Source: Rhynchosporium graminicola (Eukaryota; Ascomycota; Leotiomycetes; Helotiales; Ploettnerulaceae). Taken from it: 64,000 bases of DNA. Shown here one piece after another: positions 10,526 to 23,247 of the stretch. Numbering within the stretch: position 1 is the first letter of the stretch; every line of letters starts with the position of its first letter. Under the pieces are notes generated by a model. It made no database searches. It had not been told where the DNA came from and saw nothing but the letters and a program-made list of their open reading frames with translations. Made by a program: the position numbers and the translations under genes. The stretch spans positions 264,339 through 328,338 of the forward strand of contig FJUW01000028.1 of NCBI GenBank assembly GCA_900074885.1. The letters run 5' to 3'.

Positions 10526-12887
10526 TGTTGCATATTGCTTTTGATATGTAACGATGTTGCTAGAAAGTTGCAGCTTCAGATTTGGTCGTTGTGAGGTTCT
10601 TATATTCTCAGGTGCACATAGTGTGGCCGGGCAATGACAAGACGGCTGGAATAGTCGCTCCTGCCCTTACAATGCCAAATACCCCGCTAACAAGAAGCCG
10701 TTCTCTCATATGTGGAGCTTTGCCTAACACTTTCGTGTGACCTACCTTCAGATTTTCATCCAGTTTTGCCATTCAATTATCTTGTTGCAACCATGGTTGG
10801 AAACCTCTTAATGAAATGCTCGCTGGCTGGTATTTTGCGTGCATATTTCGTCCTAGGAACTCCCTCCCGTCTCTACTTTTCTCCTTTGTGCTATGATATG
10901 GCTCCATTGTGCATCATACTGACATACTTCGTACTTGTGGAGTTAATTAGTGACTCTAGCCTTGCACATTTAAGGATGTGCGATGAGTAGCGCATAAGGA
11001 TCTTAACAGATGATTCGTTCTAGAACCTTACATTTACACAGTCCATTTCTCGCGACAGTGTTCACTATCACATGCTCATACGCGCTTTGCTTACCCATTT
11101 CACTTGCTTCTGATTTAATTAATGATTCTCGGCTGGCTTTCCGCTTGCGAGAAATGTAAGAATCGCTTTAATAGGATTGTATTGATGTTCATTGGCAGGA
11201 GATATTCTAAATTGACTTGAAGAATACCTATTGGTATGCTTCGTTAAGGCTTAGCTGACTTTAGAAATGATCTGGAGTAAATGTGATTGGGAATGTTCTA
11301 AGCATCGATCCTTTTAAACATCTAGAGCACACTTTACTTCGTAGCGGTTTCTTGCTTTCAGCCTCACATCCACTAGTACCACTACAAGTCAATGTTTAAT
11401 CGTGCGCCGATAGGGAAAACTGTCAGCTCCCTCAGGTATCAGTAGTGGCACCCGTCAAAGTCAACGATGTATTGTCCGGCATTTCGAACCTTGAAACGGA
11501 CTTTGACTATCCTGCCTGTACAAATCCTAGGCCTATCCTGCCCAATAGCTAAACTCGTTCGTGTAATCCCTAAGGAATCCGCCTGGCAGATTCTACACTT
11601 TCGGCTGCGCACGAATGCGCTCTCTTTCTGGTTAGTAGACAGTTAGGGTTTGACAATGCAACCTACGAGCCTGCGAGCAGTTGTGGTAGTTAGGATTGGT
11701 TATGGTGGATTAGGTATCTGGATCAGGCCTAGGGTTCGGATTAGAGTATTTTCCTTAGACTTTCTAGCATGAGTTAAGGTACTTTACAGTATGTGTTTGT
11801 ACATGGGAAGGATAGGTAAAGTCTTGAAAATTTGCATGTCCGCGTCCTTAATCTCCGTAGCGTGATGGTTACTATAGTTGGGGCGATCTCATACTGCGTA
11901 CATACTGTAGTAGGTACACACACTAGTTGCAGGGTTGTAACTGCTTATAGGTCCATTTAGCGCCTTGCTCCAGGCTGGGTACTTGTGCTGTATTCGTATC
12001 GCCAATCCAGCTGATTTCGTGGGAGCACCTTTCCAGTAAGGGTTTTTTTCCACTCACCACCTGACTTATTTTTCACTCAGGGAGCAGTCATTTCTCCACA
12101 GTGTTCTTGGCTAGCTACATCTTGTAGTCTTAGTGCCGGCACAAGGAGCTCTCGCTCGCACGTGCCCAGTAAATACTGCCCACTGGATGCCTCGACTGTT
12201 CTGAAAGATTACTTTGAATGCCTCTTTTAAACAGGATACAAGGATGGTACGCCTTGTCAAACTGTTGTTGATCGAACGGTTCGGGCGGTAATCGGGTAAA
12301 ATCTCCTGGTTTTCGTGGGTAAGGTGATCTTTCAAACTGTTCGTAATATAGTGATCGTACGCCAATAAGACAAGCTGTCGGCTAAACTCAGTCGGTTATG
12401 GTCATGGAGGGAAGCAGATAAGTCTAAAGATCGGTCCTCACTAGTATTCTACTTGGATCTGGACTCTAAAGAGCCGAATAGTGCTAAGCGCGACATAGTG
12501 AAATTCGGACTGTTATAGCAATTCAAGAAAACGGAAAATGATGATAAGCTCCTTTTGACCAAAGTTCAACATACGAGGACCCTTACCCGCACCGACTTAG
12601 TAGCTTTGAAACAGCTCTGTTCTTGAGCTTAGCAGACTGTAAGCTCTACCTCTGACTAAATAACACCCGCACTGGTGTCGATTGTACCTTCCTCCTCCGT
12701 CTGCCCATGGATTCGGCTAAGTGGATCCCAATGGCGCATTTCGTCGAGCGAGAATCGATCAGTTGTGTACGTTAGCCACCAACTTCGCTGCCGCCATTGC
12801 ATCAGTCAATCACGCATTGCTACCCAGTATAGAGATTAGTCTTTAATTGTACTGCTATTGCAAATTGTTGTTGCTATATATTGTTGA

Positions 12888-13640
12888 TCAGATTTCCAAG
12901 GTGACGTGACTATGATGTACCACGTCGATACTTCGAAAGCGCCAGTGGGGATGGGGAAAGTAACGATCGGTACCAAGTCCAATAAAACGGGGTTTTTGTT
13001 TTTGATCGTCGCAACACTGGTCCCTTATTGATGGTGTAGTCAAACAAAAGTTCAAGGCGTTCTTGAACGTCATCCATTCATTTCATCTAAGTTTCCAAGG
13101 GCTGGAGCAGTAAGCTGCAGTAGCCGTAGTCGAAATACAGTTCAGAATGCAAGATCTACAAAAAGTCCCGATTTGTGCGCATATTGTAGCACCTCCGGTA
13201 TTGTGATGGAAGTGAATCTCTCAAAGAGCTCGGCGAGGATAGATCGGTAACTTTCAAGACGAGGTGTTCTCCCGGTGTACATAATTACCGACACACCAAA
13301 CAGGCGAGAATGCGGAAAATCCAATGAAGACACCCTTTACAGTACACCTTTATAATACAAGTCTCTAATCAAAATTCTAATTGAAAACATCAGTATGCTC
13401 AGCACAGGCAGAGTGATTGTTTGATCAAACCTTCAGGCTGATTTGTCGTATGCTTGTGGATCTATAAGTTAAATCCCAACGGGTTGATTCTTGGTGTGAC
13501 GGTAATTGCGAACACTGGGAGGTGTTGTCGTCGTGAGTCCTCGCTTAACCCTTGTCATTCATGGATCTTCATCAACATCCGAGAAGCCTTGGCAGTATCA
13601 TCACAAGGCTCTTGCTATTTGAGTGGTAGGACGAGCTTGG
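12888..13640. pseudogene. Possible relic fragments in inverted arrangement
   Basis: A minus-strand frame at 13333-13142 contains GVSVIMYTGRTPRLES. A plus-strand frame at 13454-13640 contains GVTVIANTGRCCRRES. The DNA under these shares a core of TTGGTGTG-x-CGGTAATT with ACAC-x-GGGAG close by, in opposite orientation and about 130 nt apart. The minus frame continues into TSITIPEVLQYAHKSGLFVD. Another minus frame at 13073-12888 may belong to the same unit. I do not recognise the family. The similarity is short and may be coincidence. Confidence 0.3.
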
Positions 13641-13883
13641 ACCAAGATACTGATTTGTGGACGGATCTGACGGGACTCTATCAAGTCTTAAGGCTTCAGA
13701 CGAGGATCCTGGACCCGGACCTGGAATCTGGAATTTGAGCCTGGGGGGCTCGATTAGCGACTCAGAGGTCGAGTTTTGTCGGAGCTGAGAATATTTAATC
13801 CAGGTATCGAAGAACCCGAGCAGGTTGACTTTTCGAAGTCTGGTAGGCATGGTCTTTGAGAAGCTCGTCAGAGACAACATTGA

Positions 13884-14210
13884 AATCCCGAGGCTCTGGT
13901 TTTACAATTTCATCCTTTGGATGAAATCAAGATTGGTAAGGATACAATCTTTGCGACTCGTGGGCCGCTACTAAGGAAGGGCAAAATTTGCTCCCAAAAG
14001 CTTACCAACACATCTAGGGAACTGGCCTTGGAAGTCAAATTGCCGCTGCAGACACTATTCGAGACCCATCCCCACGATAACAGAAAAAGTTTCATGAAAC
14101 ACGCTCTAGCATACCGTGTCTCCTTGCACATTGAGTATTCCGGATTTTCCTTGCCAATAGATCAGGTATTCGATCCAAAAGATTTATTGCTCCTACGGCA
14201 AATTAAGTAG
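13884..14210 (+). pseudogene. Possible remnant of a 2EXR-like domain gene
   Basis: An open plus-strand frame of about 109 codons reads ALVLQFHPLDEIKIGKDTIF near its start, then TNTSRELALEV, and ends LHIEYSGFSLPIDQVFDP plus KDLLLLRQIK. The order (a Phe-Pro opening, an IKIGKD-like segment, then SRELAL) loosely recalls the fungal 2EXR domain, whose usual form is an F-P-L-P-xE-R-KIW opening followed by xxCRESR. Key residues differ, no clear upstream exon or start is seen, and the frame closes at once. It is either a decayed copy or a chance frame. Confidence 0.28.
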
Positions 14211-16724
14211 ATATATGAATAACTCAATGATTGTATTAGCTGAACTTATGTTCTCCAGTCTCATCGTACGCATGAAAGCTAGACCAGCTTGTAATCACTA
14301 TAGACTAATGGTTGCCTTTGCTGCGGGTCTGTTTATTGGCACTTTGCCGGCTGCTCTGGCAGGTTTGATCTTAGGTCGCGCTGGCTCGCATGTTCTTGGA
14401 ATCTCTACGAGTGCTCTTTCGTTCCGCGTCAATTATGGTCGACACAATTCTCGAACAAGAATGTTTTTTAAATCTCAAGTGGTCATATTTCTGGCCAAGG
14501 AAATGCGGAAGGTGGCAAAAAAAAGCTCGAAAACCCTCTTTGGAGCTTGAACTTCGGCATTAGGGATCTGTCTATCCTGACTGGGTCAATGCATTATTGT
14601 ATGAGTATGATATTGATAGAATAATCGATGTAGATCAAGGTTCTATAAAGTGCAGAGCGACCTATATACATATAGGTGTGTGCGTGTACTAAGTAATAGT
14701 GAAGTACTACTGGTAAACTACTTGATCACACCACGTACCGGATATACTACTCCTTTCTGACTAATATACTTTGAGTTGTCGGCGATGCACGACCTGCTAG
14801 TCAACATTAGGCACCTCACTCTACGCGTGGCCTGGAAACTTGCGTTTGTCTTTTAATTTATCTTGATTACTTTAGTTGTCTTCGGAACTTTCGTCCCCTG
14901 CCATAATAAATAGAATAGAAGGTTGTTAGAACGACATATGGCACTTACGATATAATATTTTAAGTACAGGGAGCTCATGCAAGCGAATAAATTGTTCCTA
15001 GTTCCTGCACAATCATCGATGAGAAGAACAACTTAATCAGCCCTCCAATGAATTCTTCGCATAAGAAGCAGCTTAATGAAGAAGCGGGTGTCGATAAAGC
15101 CGTATGCGAGTTTTTGAACATTCTACAAGCCACGATAAATGAACATGCAATGATCGAGACGGTATGCGGAGAGATCCTCGTCAAGCCGTCCCTTAGGAAA
15201 GCTATATCTGTTGTTTTAGTCCTTATATTGCAGCCATGGTATTCTGATACTTCTATTATACTGGCGCTGAGCCTAAAATCAACTCTATTCTGGGATTTTG
15301 GTGATTAAATATTGCGGTGACCTCCTTGACTGTTGCAAGAAAAAAACTGACATAATGCCTTGCTGCCTAAGTATTTCTCTCGATTAGGACAAATGGAATT
15401 TGGTTGATGAGCTGCTATTTTCGCAGTTCTGGATGCCAGTTTCCGATCACTATGAGTTGTGGCGGTCGGATACTTTTCCTAAAATTAGTCATAGTCTGTC
15501 GAGTAAGAAGAGCTGACTTCACTCTCTTAGTGATTTCACCAGCGTGTTCTTGATTGCCATCAGCTTGCTATATTCCAAGTCAAAATCCAAGACTTAGAAC
15601 CTGATTGTTGAAATGTCCTTTTTCTTTCAAATATGTAACGGACCGATCGTTGTCCTAGTTCCATACGGCCATTCACGTGCTAATGGCATTATATCTTGAG
15701 CTTGAGTCACTAGATGATGTGGCATCTGAGTGGAATCGGTGTAGCTACAGTTTTCAGGTACCAAGGGAAATTTATGAGGAGACGTTCTGGGTAATCGGGG
15801 GTTTGAGTATTGGTTTCCACTTGCTCCTTTGTTGGATCAAGCCTTCACGCAAAGGACAGAGTGAAGAACGTTGAATGTTGCACTTTCTACTTCAAACCTA
15901 GTCGTGTCAAAAGAGACGTTTGGAGCAGATGAAAAATGAGGTGGGATTGAATGGGATTGTGAACTTCCATTCTGAATAGCGTAGATTGTGCTGTGCATAT
16001 TCAAACCGAATTACATATTGATTCCAGCAGAGTGGAGAGTTCTTGACCTCATCTTGAAGACGCCTATGGATCAGAAGAAGGTGGCCAATTTCGACGGAGC
16101 TATATAGTGTTGACAGATAACACTGACACAAATTCATGACTTAGATTGCTTCATAAGTAAAAGTCATTATGGTGAGATTGCCATGACAGTTCCTGATTCA
16201 GAGTTCAACGTATCGCGAAATGCACACTCAAAATGCCGCTTTTTCTGAAATCGATAGAGCGCATTTATGAGATTTTGACGAACGCCGATATTTGACGGAA
16301 TTGACTTAATCTATTCTGAATTTGTAAGCTCTATTTAAGAGTTTCAGGATACTCAACGGTTGCTCGCATTAGGGTTCGGAGCTGGCAACAAATATATTGG
16401 ACTGCGGTCTCGCACAAAGTGTCAAATTCCGACCATCTGCTGCTCAAAGGATGCAGGCTTCATTGACTTGCGGTTAACATATCTATGCAGGCCAAATTTT
16501 GTCCTTCTTCTCGCGGTCGACGAAGATTCGAGCTTCGAAGCCTCCTGTCCAGCATCGCGGAGTCACGTGGTAACCGCTGTAGAAGAACGCGTTCGATCAT
16601 CCACCCATGTGACGCGAGGGCAAAAAGTCAACAACAACACCACAGCAGCCACACTGTGGTAAACGCAACGGCTTGGAATAATTCAAATGGAACCGCCCGG
16701 ACATGATTGCTGCCAACAGTCCCC

Positions 16725-19700
16725 ATGACTCGGCACAACCTCGACAGTCATATCTCTTGGTTGTTGTCGCGCAAAGTCAATCCGCCCTCAGGCGTACACG
16801 CCAGAGGCCTCAACCGTTCCACAAACCGAGAAGATCTTTCAGAGGCTGATACCGTAGCAGAGGAGGAGGAGGAGGAAGAGGTGGAGGAGATAGACCAGGA
16901 AATACCGAGGGCACCACCGAGTCCACCTCACCATCGACGAGCTGTACAGGACATCAATGTTTCTGAAGCCTTTGCCCGACCAGCACTCCCCGCATCGACG
17001 ACCGCGAAAGCACGACTCCAGAATTCTCGAGAAATTGTGAAGGAAGAATCAATGGGAAAACTCTCTTCAGCAACAAGGTCGACGCGACCAAGTCTCATAA
17101 GCCAGCAACAGTTAGCCACACCAGCCTCCACAACATCGTCCACGGCAGCTTCACACATATCATTGACCTCGAACTATAGTGCATTTTTACAGAAGGAAGG
17201 ACAAGGTTAGTTACACGGCTCCAAATTTGTACAAAAACTAAAAATCAGCAGATTCGCCCTCGTCAAGACCGTCTGCAAAACGTAGTCTACCTCCACAAGT
17301 CCAGGGGTCATTACAAACCAAAACTCCTCGGACTCCAAGACAAACCCCCCGCCCAACGCTAGGAGCAGATCCTTACAAAATTGAGTCTGTGGACTTGTCG
17401 TGTGATGATAAGGGAGGAATCGGTGCGCCTGGGTCCAGCAGTTCTATCGAAATATGGGGGGATTCCAAACGGGTATGGCGAGAAGAATCGGCGTCGAGAG
17501 CCGAACCTTTGCCCCGGACTTCCAAGAAGCGCAAGAGCACTGGCATTTCTCCTGAAAGACCCAGAAGGAACAACAGCTACGAAAAGCAACGTGTGAGGAC
17601 CAGGAGAGATCAACACATAGTTGTTGATGGATTTGTGGACATCGACGATGTGATTCCTTCCCAATCAACACGAATGTCACCACAACGGACTCGGAACAAG
17701 GCTGTACAGCCCAGTGTCGAGCAATCAACGGACAGAAGCGATGTCGAGGAGGTTCAGGTGACCGAGACCATTAGTAGAGTTGAGACTAGGATGCGGAAAA
17801 GCATTAGTCGAGTCTCCTCTGCTACCGATGACTTCTTGATTCGACCGCTGAGAGGGCACTCAAAGCCTCTTCCTCCGTCTGGACGTGATTCACCAGTCAT
17901 GAGTCCGCGTTCAAGTGTCCAAGTTGCGGCTTCCCCCTTCAGAAGAGCTAAGTCGCCTGTTGCGTCTTCGCCTCAGACTCCGCACAAATCTTCCAAGCGA
18001 CGAAACCGCACTGTAATTCAAGATTCTGAGGAGGACGACAACTACTCTGACATCAATCAAAAGGCCAGCTACTCCCCCGCAGTATCTTCCAAAAACTCTC
18101 CAAGAGTCAAAGAGCAACAGTCAAGTCTCGGGATGAAAAGTGTGTCGAAACTCGAGCACACCGACAGTATGGTGAAAGACTACCGGAGTTCAAATCCCAG
18201 AAACAGTAGCCCCCTGAGACCAATCTCGCAGAACATATCAGCGAGACCAGAGACGATAATGTCGCCTCTCAGGCGGAAGTCGCCCTCCAAAACTACATTC
18301 GCGAAGCTCGAACAACCGCCGTCTGGTCAAAACACCCCAGGCTCGTCTCTAGGTGTGGATGACCGGAAACTAGCAATGTTTTATCTAAACAAGCCTTCGG
18401 AAATAGACCCATACCACGAACGAATCCAGCATCTGGTAGCTCAAAATGCGGTCACCTCGATGTCATACGTTGATCGAAATGAGGCTGCTCCTGCGCAATT
18501 GAAGGCAGAACGGAGGACTTTGCTGGACATGGGCAAAGCTTACTCTTCTCTTTTGGAGCTCGAGGGGAAATGGAAGATGTTGATGGAAGAGAAGAAGAAG
18601 CTTGCAAGACAAGTGTACGAGCTTCTTGATCGTAACGCTGACACGAGTCAACAAGAAGAGAGACAGGCATCAATCAACCAGGATATCAGGACTCTTGAAC
18701 AGCAAGTTGCCCAAGACTTGCATTCGTCAGGAGCTGTGAACGATGGGTTTGGGACCGTATCAAAACATAATGCAGATGATCGGCAAGGGCAAATGAAAAG
18801 CAACGATAGCACAGCTCCTCTCCAGTCCGGAACCAGCACCGTAGGAAGTGCCCAAGTCATCATGCAGACCCAGTTTCCTTCGCTACAACAGACCTCGACA
18901 GCCGCCTCGGAATCCCTTTTTTTGAGAAACATACCTTCTCAAACAAATACTAAGGATCATCTTGCTGTCTCGTCCAACGCTTTCTTTGCGCCGGCATCCC
19001 CGTCACCAATTCGAAGGTCTGTGCCAGCTCAGTCTTTCCACGAATCTCAGCCTCCCATCGCTCAAAGGATATGGCCGTCACCTAAAACTTTCAAGCAGCC
19101 GAACTTCTATCAAGAATCGCCTCCACTCGACTACGATGAACTGGACGACGAGGACTTCAATGATTTAATTGGAGCTGAACCAAACCATCATTGTCACTCC
19201 AGAGCACAAGAGCACGTGCCTGACGAAATTGAGGATGACTACGGAGATAGCGAAGACGACAATGATTTCGTGAAGATGGCCCAAGCCCTCGAGAAACTCC
19301 CCACAGCACGCCCTATCCAGTCAAATTACGTTGCTGTACCCGAAAGCGCCGTAACATTGCAATCGTCCTCGAAGAGCAAGCCTGACCCCACCGAAACGAC
19401 GATGTACTCACATGTTGAACCGGACCAATCCAACATGTTCGATCACCGGTGGTCCCAGGATGTCAAAAAAGCGTTAAGAGAACGGTTTAAGCTCAAAGGT
19501 TTCCGTCGGCACCAGCTCGATGCCATTAATGCCACGCTGGGTGGACAGGATGCCTTTGTGCTTATGCCTACCGGAGGAGGAAAATCATTGTGCTATCAGC
19601 TACCTGCAGTTATCAATACTGGGATCACATGTGGGGTTACAATTGTTATCTCCCCTCTCCTAAGTCTCATGAACGATCAAGTGCAGCACCTCCGCGCTGT

Positions 19701-22138
19701 CAAAGTTCAGGCCTTTAGCTTGAATAGCGACACTCCAGACGAAGAAAAGCGGCAGATCTACACTTTCTTGAAGGAGGAGATTCCAGAACATTACATTCAG
19801 CTTCTTTACATAACACCGGAGATGGTTAATAAAAGTACAGTCATGATAAATGCGCTGACGCGATTGTACAACAGGAAGAAGCTTGCTCGAATTGTCATTG
19901 ACGAGGCGCACTGCGTAAGTCAATGGGGTCACGACTTCAGGCCTGATTACGTAGCTCTTGGAAAGGTACGAGAACAGTTTCCAAGCGTGCCATTGATGGC
20001 ACTGACAGCTACCGCTACCAAGAATGTCAAGGAGGACATTATGCTAAATCTCAAGATGCGCAAATGTCCTGTCTTCGTACAAAGCTTCAACAGGCCAAAT
20101 CTGCACTATGAGGTGCGGCCTAAAAAGGGCAAGGGCATTTTGAGTAAGATGGTGGTAGAAATCGCGGAACTTGTGAAGGATACGTACAAGAACCAGACTG
20201 GCATTATTTATGCCCTCTCTCAACGAGGCTGTGAAGAACTCGCTGAAAAGCTAGTATCACATCACAGTATAAAGGCTCATTACTTCCATGCAGGCATGAC
20301 GCGAGAGGAAAAAGCAACCGTTTTAGATGACTGGCAAAAGGGAAAGATCCAAGTGGTTGTCGCTACAATCGCATTTGGAATGGGCATCGATAAGCCGGAC
20401 GTTCGTTTCGTTATTCACTCCTCCGTTCCAAAGAGTCTGGAAGGATACTACCAGGAAACAGGTCGAGCTGGAAGAGACGGCAAGAAATCCGGGTGTTACC
20501 TTTACTTTGGCTATCAAGATATATCTATGCTGAAGGGATTTATCGAAAAGAGTGAAGGCAGCGAGGAGCAAAAGCAGCGCCAGAGATCGATGCTTCAGCA
20601 GATGATTCTATATTGTGAAAATCAATCGGATTGTCGCAGGTCGCAAGTGCTGACTTACTTTGGGGAGACATTTGCCAAGAAAGATTGCCATCGTACCTGT
20701 GACAACTGCTGCTCTAATGCAGCATTCAAGGAGATAGACTTCACGGATTATGCAAAAGCCGCCATGAGGATCGTCAAACACGTTCAACACCACGACTTCA
20801 CGATGCTTAACTGTGTGGAAGTTCTTCGTGGTACAGCTGGAGCCAGAGTAAAATTGGGCAAAATGGAAGGTGATGGAAACATAGCAGAGATTGGATATGC
20901 AAGTCAAGTAGCTCGAGGTGAAATTGAACGAATGTTTTATCGGCTTTTGTTGGAAAAGGCCATCACCGAGGTCGGGGTAAGAAACAGGAGCGGATTCGCT
21001 ACCGATTATGTCAAGGTAAATATTAATGCGCCCCACAATACCGTACGAATGTGCTAACATGATGTAGCTTGGGCCCAAGTGCCGCGACTACATGAACGGG
21101 AAAAAGAAAATGATCCTTACTGTCCAGGTCACAGGAGCAACTCCAGCGCAGCACAAGTCGCAAAGCTCCAGCAAGTATCCTACATCCACTATGTTAACGT
21201 CTCCTGTTACCGCGACCTCACGAAGACAAATGATCACCAAACGGCCTAACACAGACACGGGATATGGACAAGACGGCTTCGTCGTCTCAGATGATGATGA
21301 CGACAACTACGAAGACGATGCATTTGAATCCATGCATAGACCTGGTGACCATAGACAAGCTACACGGGCTGATAACTTTAGTGGCCCAATCACAACAGAT
21401 AGGCGGATGGCAAGCTTGAACGATATTCATGGCGGGATTGTTCTTGAGTTCGTTCATGATGCTAAAGCTTTGGAAGAGCAGCTGCGAAACAAGGCAGGCG
21501 CAAGGAAGCCGTTCTTCAGTGAGGCCAACTTTCGCGATATGGCAATTGACTGGACAATTACTTTGGATGCAATGCGTCGAATACCTGGAATCAAAATCGA
21601 CAGAGTGGATGCTTATGGCAAGTCCTTCCTTCCTCTAATTCAACGCACCCACGACTACTACGTGGAAGTGATGACAGGAAACCGAGAACCAGAAGAAGAT
21701 GGAGATTTGGACACAAACCATCAAAATGTGATCGATCTCGTGACGGATGATGAGGGCGAAGAAGAAGATGCTGAGGAGGTAGTGGGAAGTGAGTACTTCG
21801 AGATGGACGCACACACCGAAGCTGCTGTACGATCCGCCGAAAACGAGACATCACCATTCTTTCCTGGAACCAGCAAGTCCAAATCAACCGGTCAGAGCCG
21901 GCCTGGTGGTTCTTTCCGAGGTAGAGGAAAGGGCCGAGGAGGGAAGAGATATAAGCCAAGGACAAGTAATGGCTCTACGTCTGGCCAAAGCAACGCAGGA
22001 GTAAGGAAGGCAAGCTGGCCACCGGCAAATAAATCTCGGGCGAGGAAAACGAGTGGCTCAAGGTTCAATCAGCAGAGTGGCAGAGGTGGTGGTGGGGGTG
22101 GTGGGGGTGGGATGGGCATCGGGATAATGCCAACGTGA
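16725..22138 (+). CDS. SGS1: RecQ family ATP-dependent DNA helicase, Sgs1/BLM type
   Basis: Three exons (16725-17205, 17249-21015, 21068-22138) join in phase to 1772 aa. I chose ATG 16725 because MTRHNLDSHISWLLS is the usual start of fungal orthologues; an in-frame TTG upstream is ignored. Residues 1 to about 880 are acidic/Ser-rich and disordered, as in Sgs1, where this part binds Top3-Rmi1. The helicase core has Walker A MPTGGGKS (K939), the DEAH box at 1045-1048 in DEAHCVSQWGHDFRPDY, and motif VI with QETGRAGRDG. The RecQ zinc cysteines are C1283, C1289, C1311 and C1314. A winged-helix RQC region follows, then an HRDC domain (about 1527-1610) and a Gly-rich basic tail. The enzyme unwinds DNA 3'-5' and dissolves recombination intermediates in the nucleus. 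All key residues are present. Confidence 0.96.
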
Positions 22139-23247
22139 AATTTATCTAGCGCTTTATATCATGGCTGCTAATGGCTTGCCATTGGGGCTCAAGAACATTT
22201 GCATAGAGGGATAACAGGAAGTCAGGGGGTCAAGACATGGCGTATTGGGCTGCATATTTTGGGTCAGGAGCTCTGGGTAAGGTTTTATTCTTGCTGCTGC
22301 AACGTTGGTAGCTACCTCTTGGTTGTCTATATCTCGATTTATAAAGATAGAAATGGATTTGTTGGCGGCGGACGTACTTTGCTTTCTTGCGCTGATTATT
22401 CTCGCATTACCGATCCAAGTATGAGATGATGTACCTCTCCATGCCAAAGTAAGAGCTAACCAAGACGATTCTGCTATCTCCAATGCCAAACCCTAAAAAT
22501 ACAGTAAAGATTCAAATTGAAGTATTGGAAGTCAGATTTGCTGTATATTCGACCTGGGATTGGGTACGAAAATCTGTTGTCTCTGGGTAATATCGGAGTA
22601 GACTTGATTTTCTCCCGATGACGCCAACAGACAGATGTATGAGAAAGGGATGCAGCCGTGAAGAAGCACGCTTTCTTTAAGTTAATGTATTACGAGACGA
22701 TATCTGCTCCTTCGAGTCCTTGCTCCGATTCTTAGTCCCATACCAAAGATTGGTTACTTTTTCGACTTCTAAAAGTCGACTGCGGATGACGCTCGATGCA
22801 CGTCAAACCACTAAAACTCATCTTGTACTTTTTCATAATTCGACTCGTTGAAAGACGATATATCACCTTTGTTACTATTTTGCTTTGAAGCATTGTATAT
22901 ACAAGACAGTGTATGTTTTCTCTCTGCAAGCGCCGCAAGTTTCTTGCCTACTGCGACTACGAAAAGGCATATCAATGGTTTCGAGGGATAGAGGCGCTTG
23001 GATTATCTTGAATCGCAGACAAAAATACGAAAGTGGTCGTAAACTTTGTGCATATTCACGAGTGATTGGATTTTGTTTTCTTTTCCTGATCCTCTTTCGA
23101 GACACCTCCCTAAATGCAGTTCCAACTCCACAGTCTATGCCCGTCGAGTTCCAGCCACCCGCCCTTAATTGTATCCATCGAAGCAGGCAGGTATAAAATT
23201 CAGTTATGCCAGAGAACATCGCTATGCACTCCGAATGACTTGCCCAA
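22139..23247. other. Convergent intergenic region
   Basis: No gene or clear repeat is seen between the convergent helicase gene (+) and the 520-aa protein gene (-). It presumably holds both 3' untranslated regions. Confidence 0.45.

Larger units (their letters stand above)
10526..16724. other. 6.2-kb gene-poor region with possible relics
   Basis: No intact gene can be supported over about 6 kb between two divergent genes. The base composition is mildly AT-rich, without the extreme TA enrichment expected of heavy RIP. Frames of 60-110 codons occur on both strands with no splice-consistent continuation that I could establish. Two stretches look like remains of coding sequence and are listed separately (12888-13640 and 13884-14210). 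Further frames at 14215-14550 (a possible membrane segment AAGLFIGTLPAALAGLILG) and 15048-15308 could be relics or chance. The last 300 nt should hold the Sgs1-type helicase promoter. Confidence 0.5.

Noticed and set aside
11640..11760. TTAGGG-like words (GTTAGGGTTT, CTAGGGTTCGG)
   Set aside because: Isolated words, not in tandem, so they are not an internal telomere array.
10526..16724. RIP-mutated transposon graveyard
   Set aside because: Composition is only mildly AT-rich, and no transposase, reverse transcriptase or terminal repeats could be recognised.
16707..16724. TTG start extending the helicase by six residues
   Set aside because: ATG 16725 begins the conserved fungal N-terminus. 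A TTG start is unlikely in a nuclear fungal gene.
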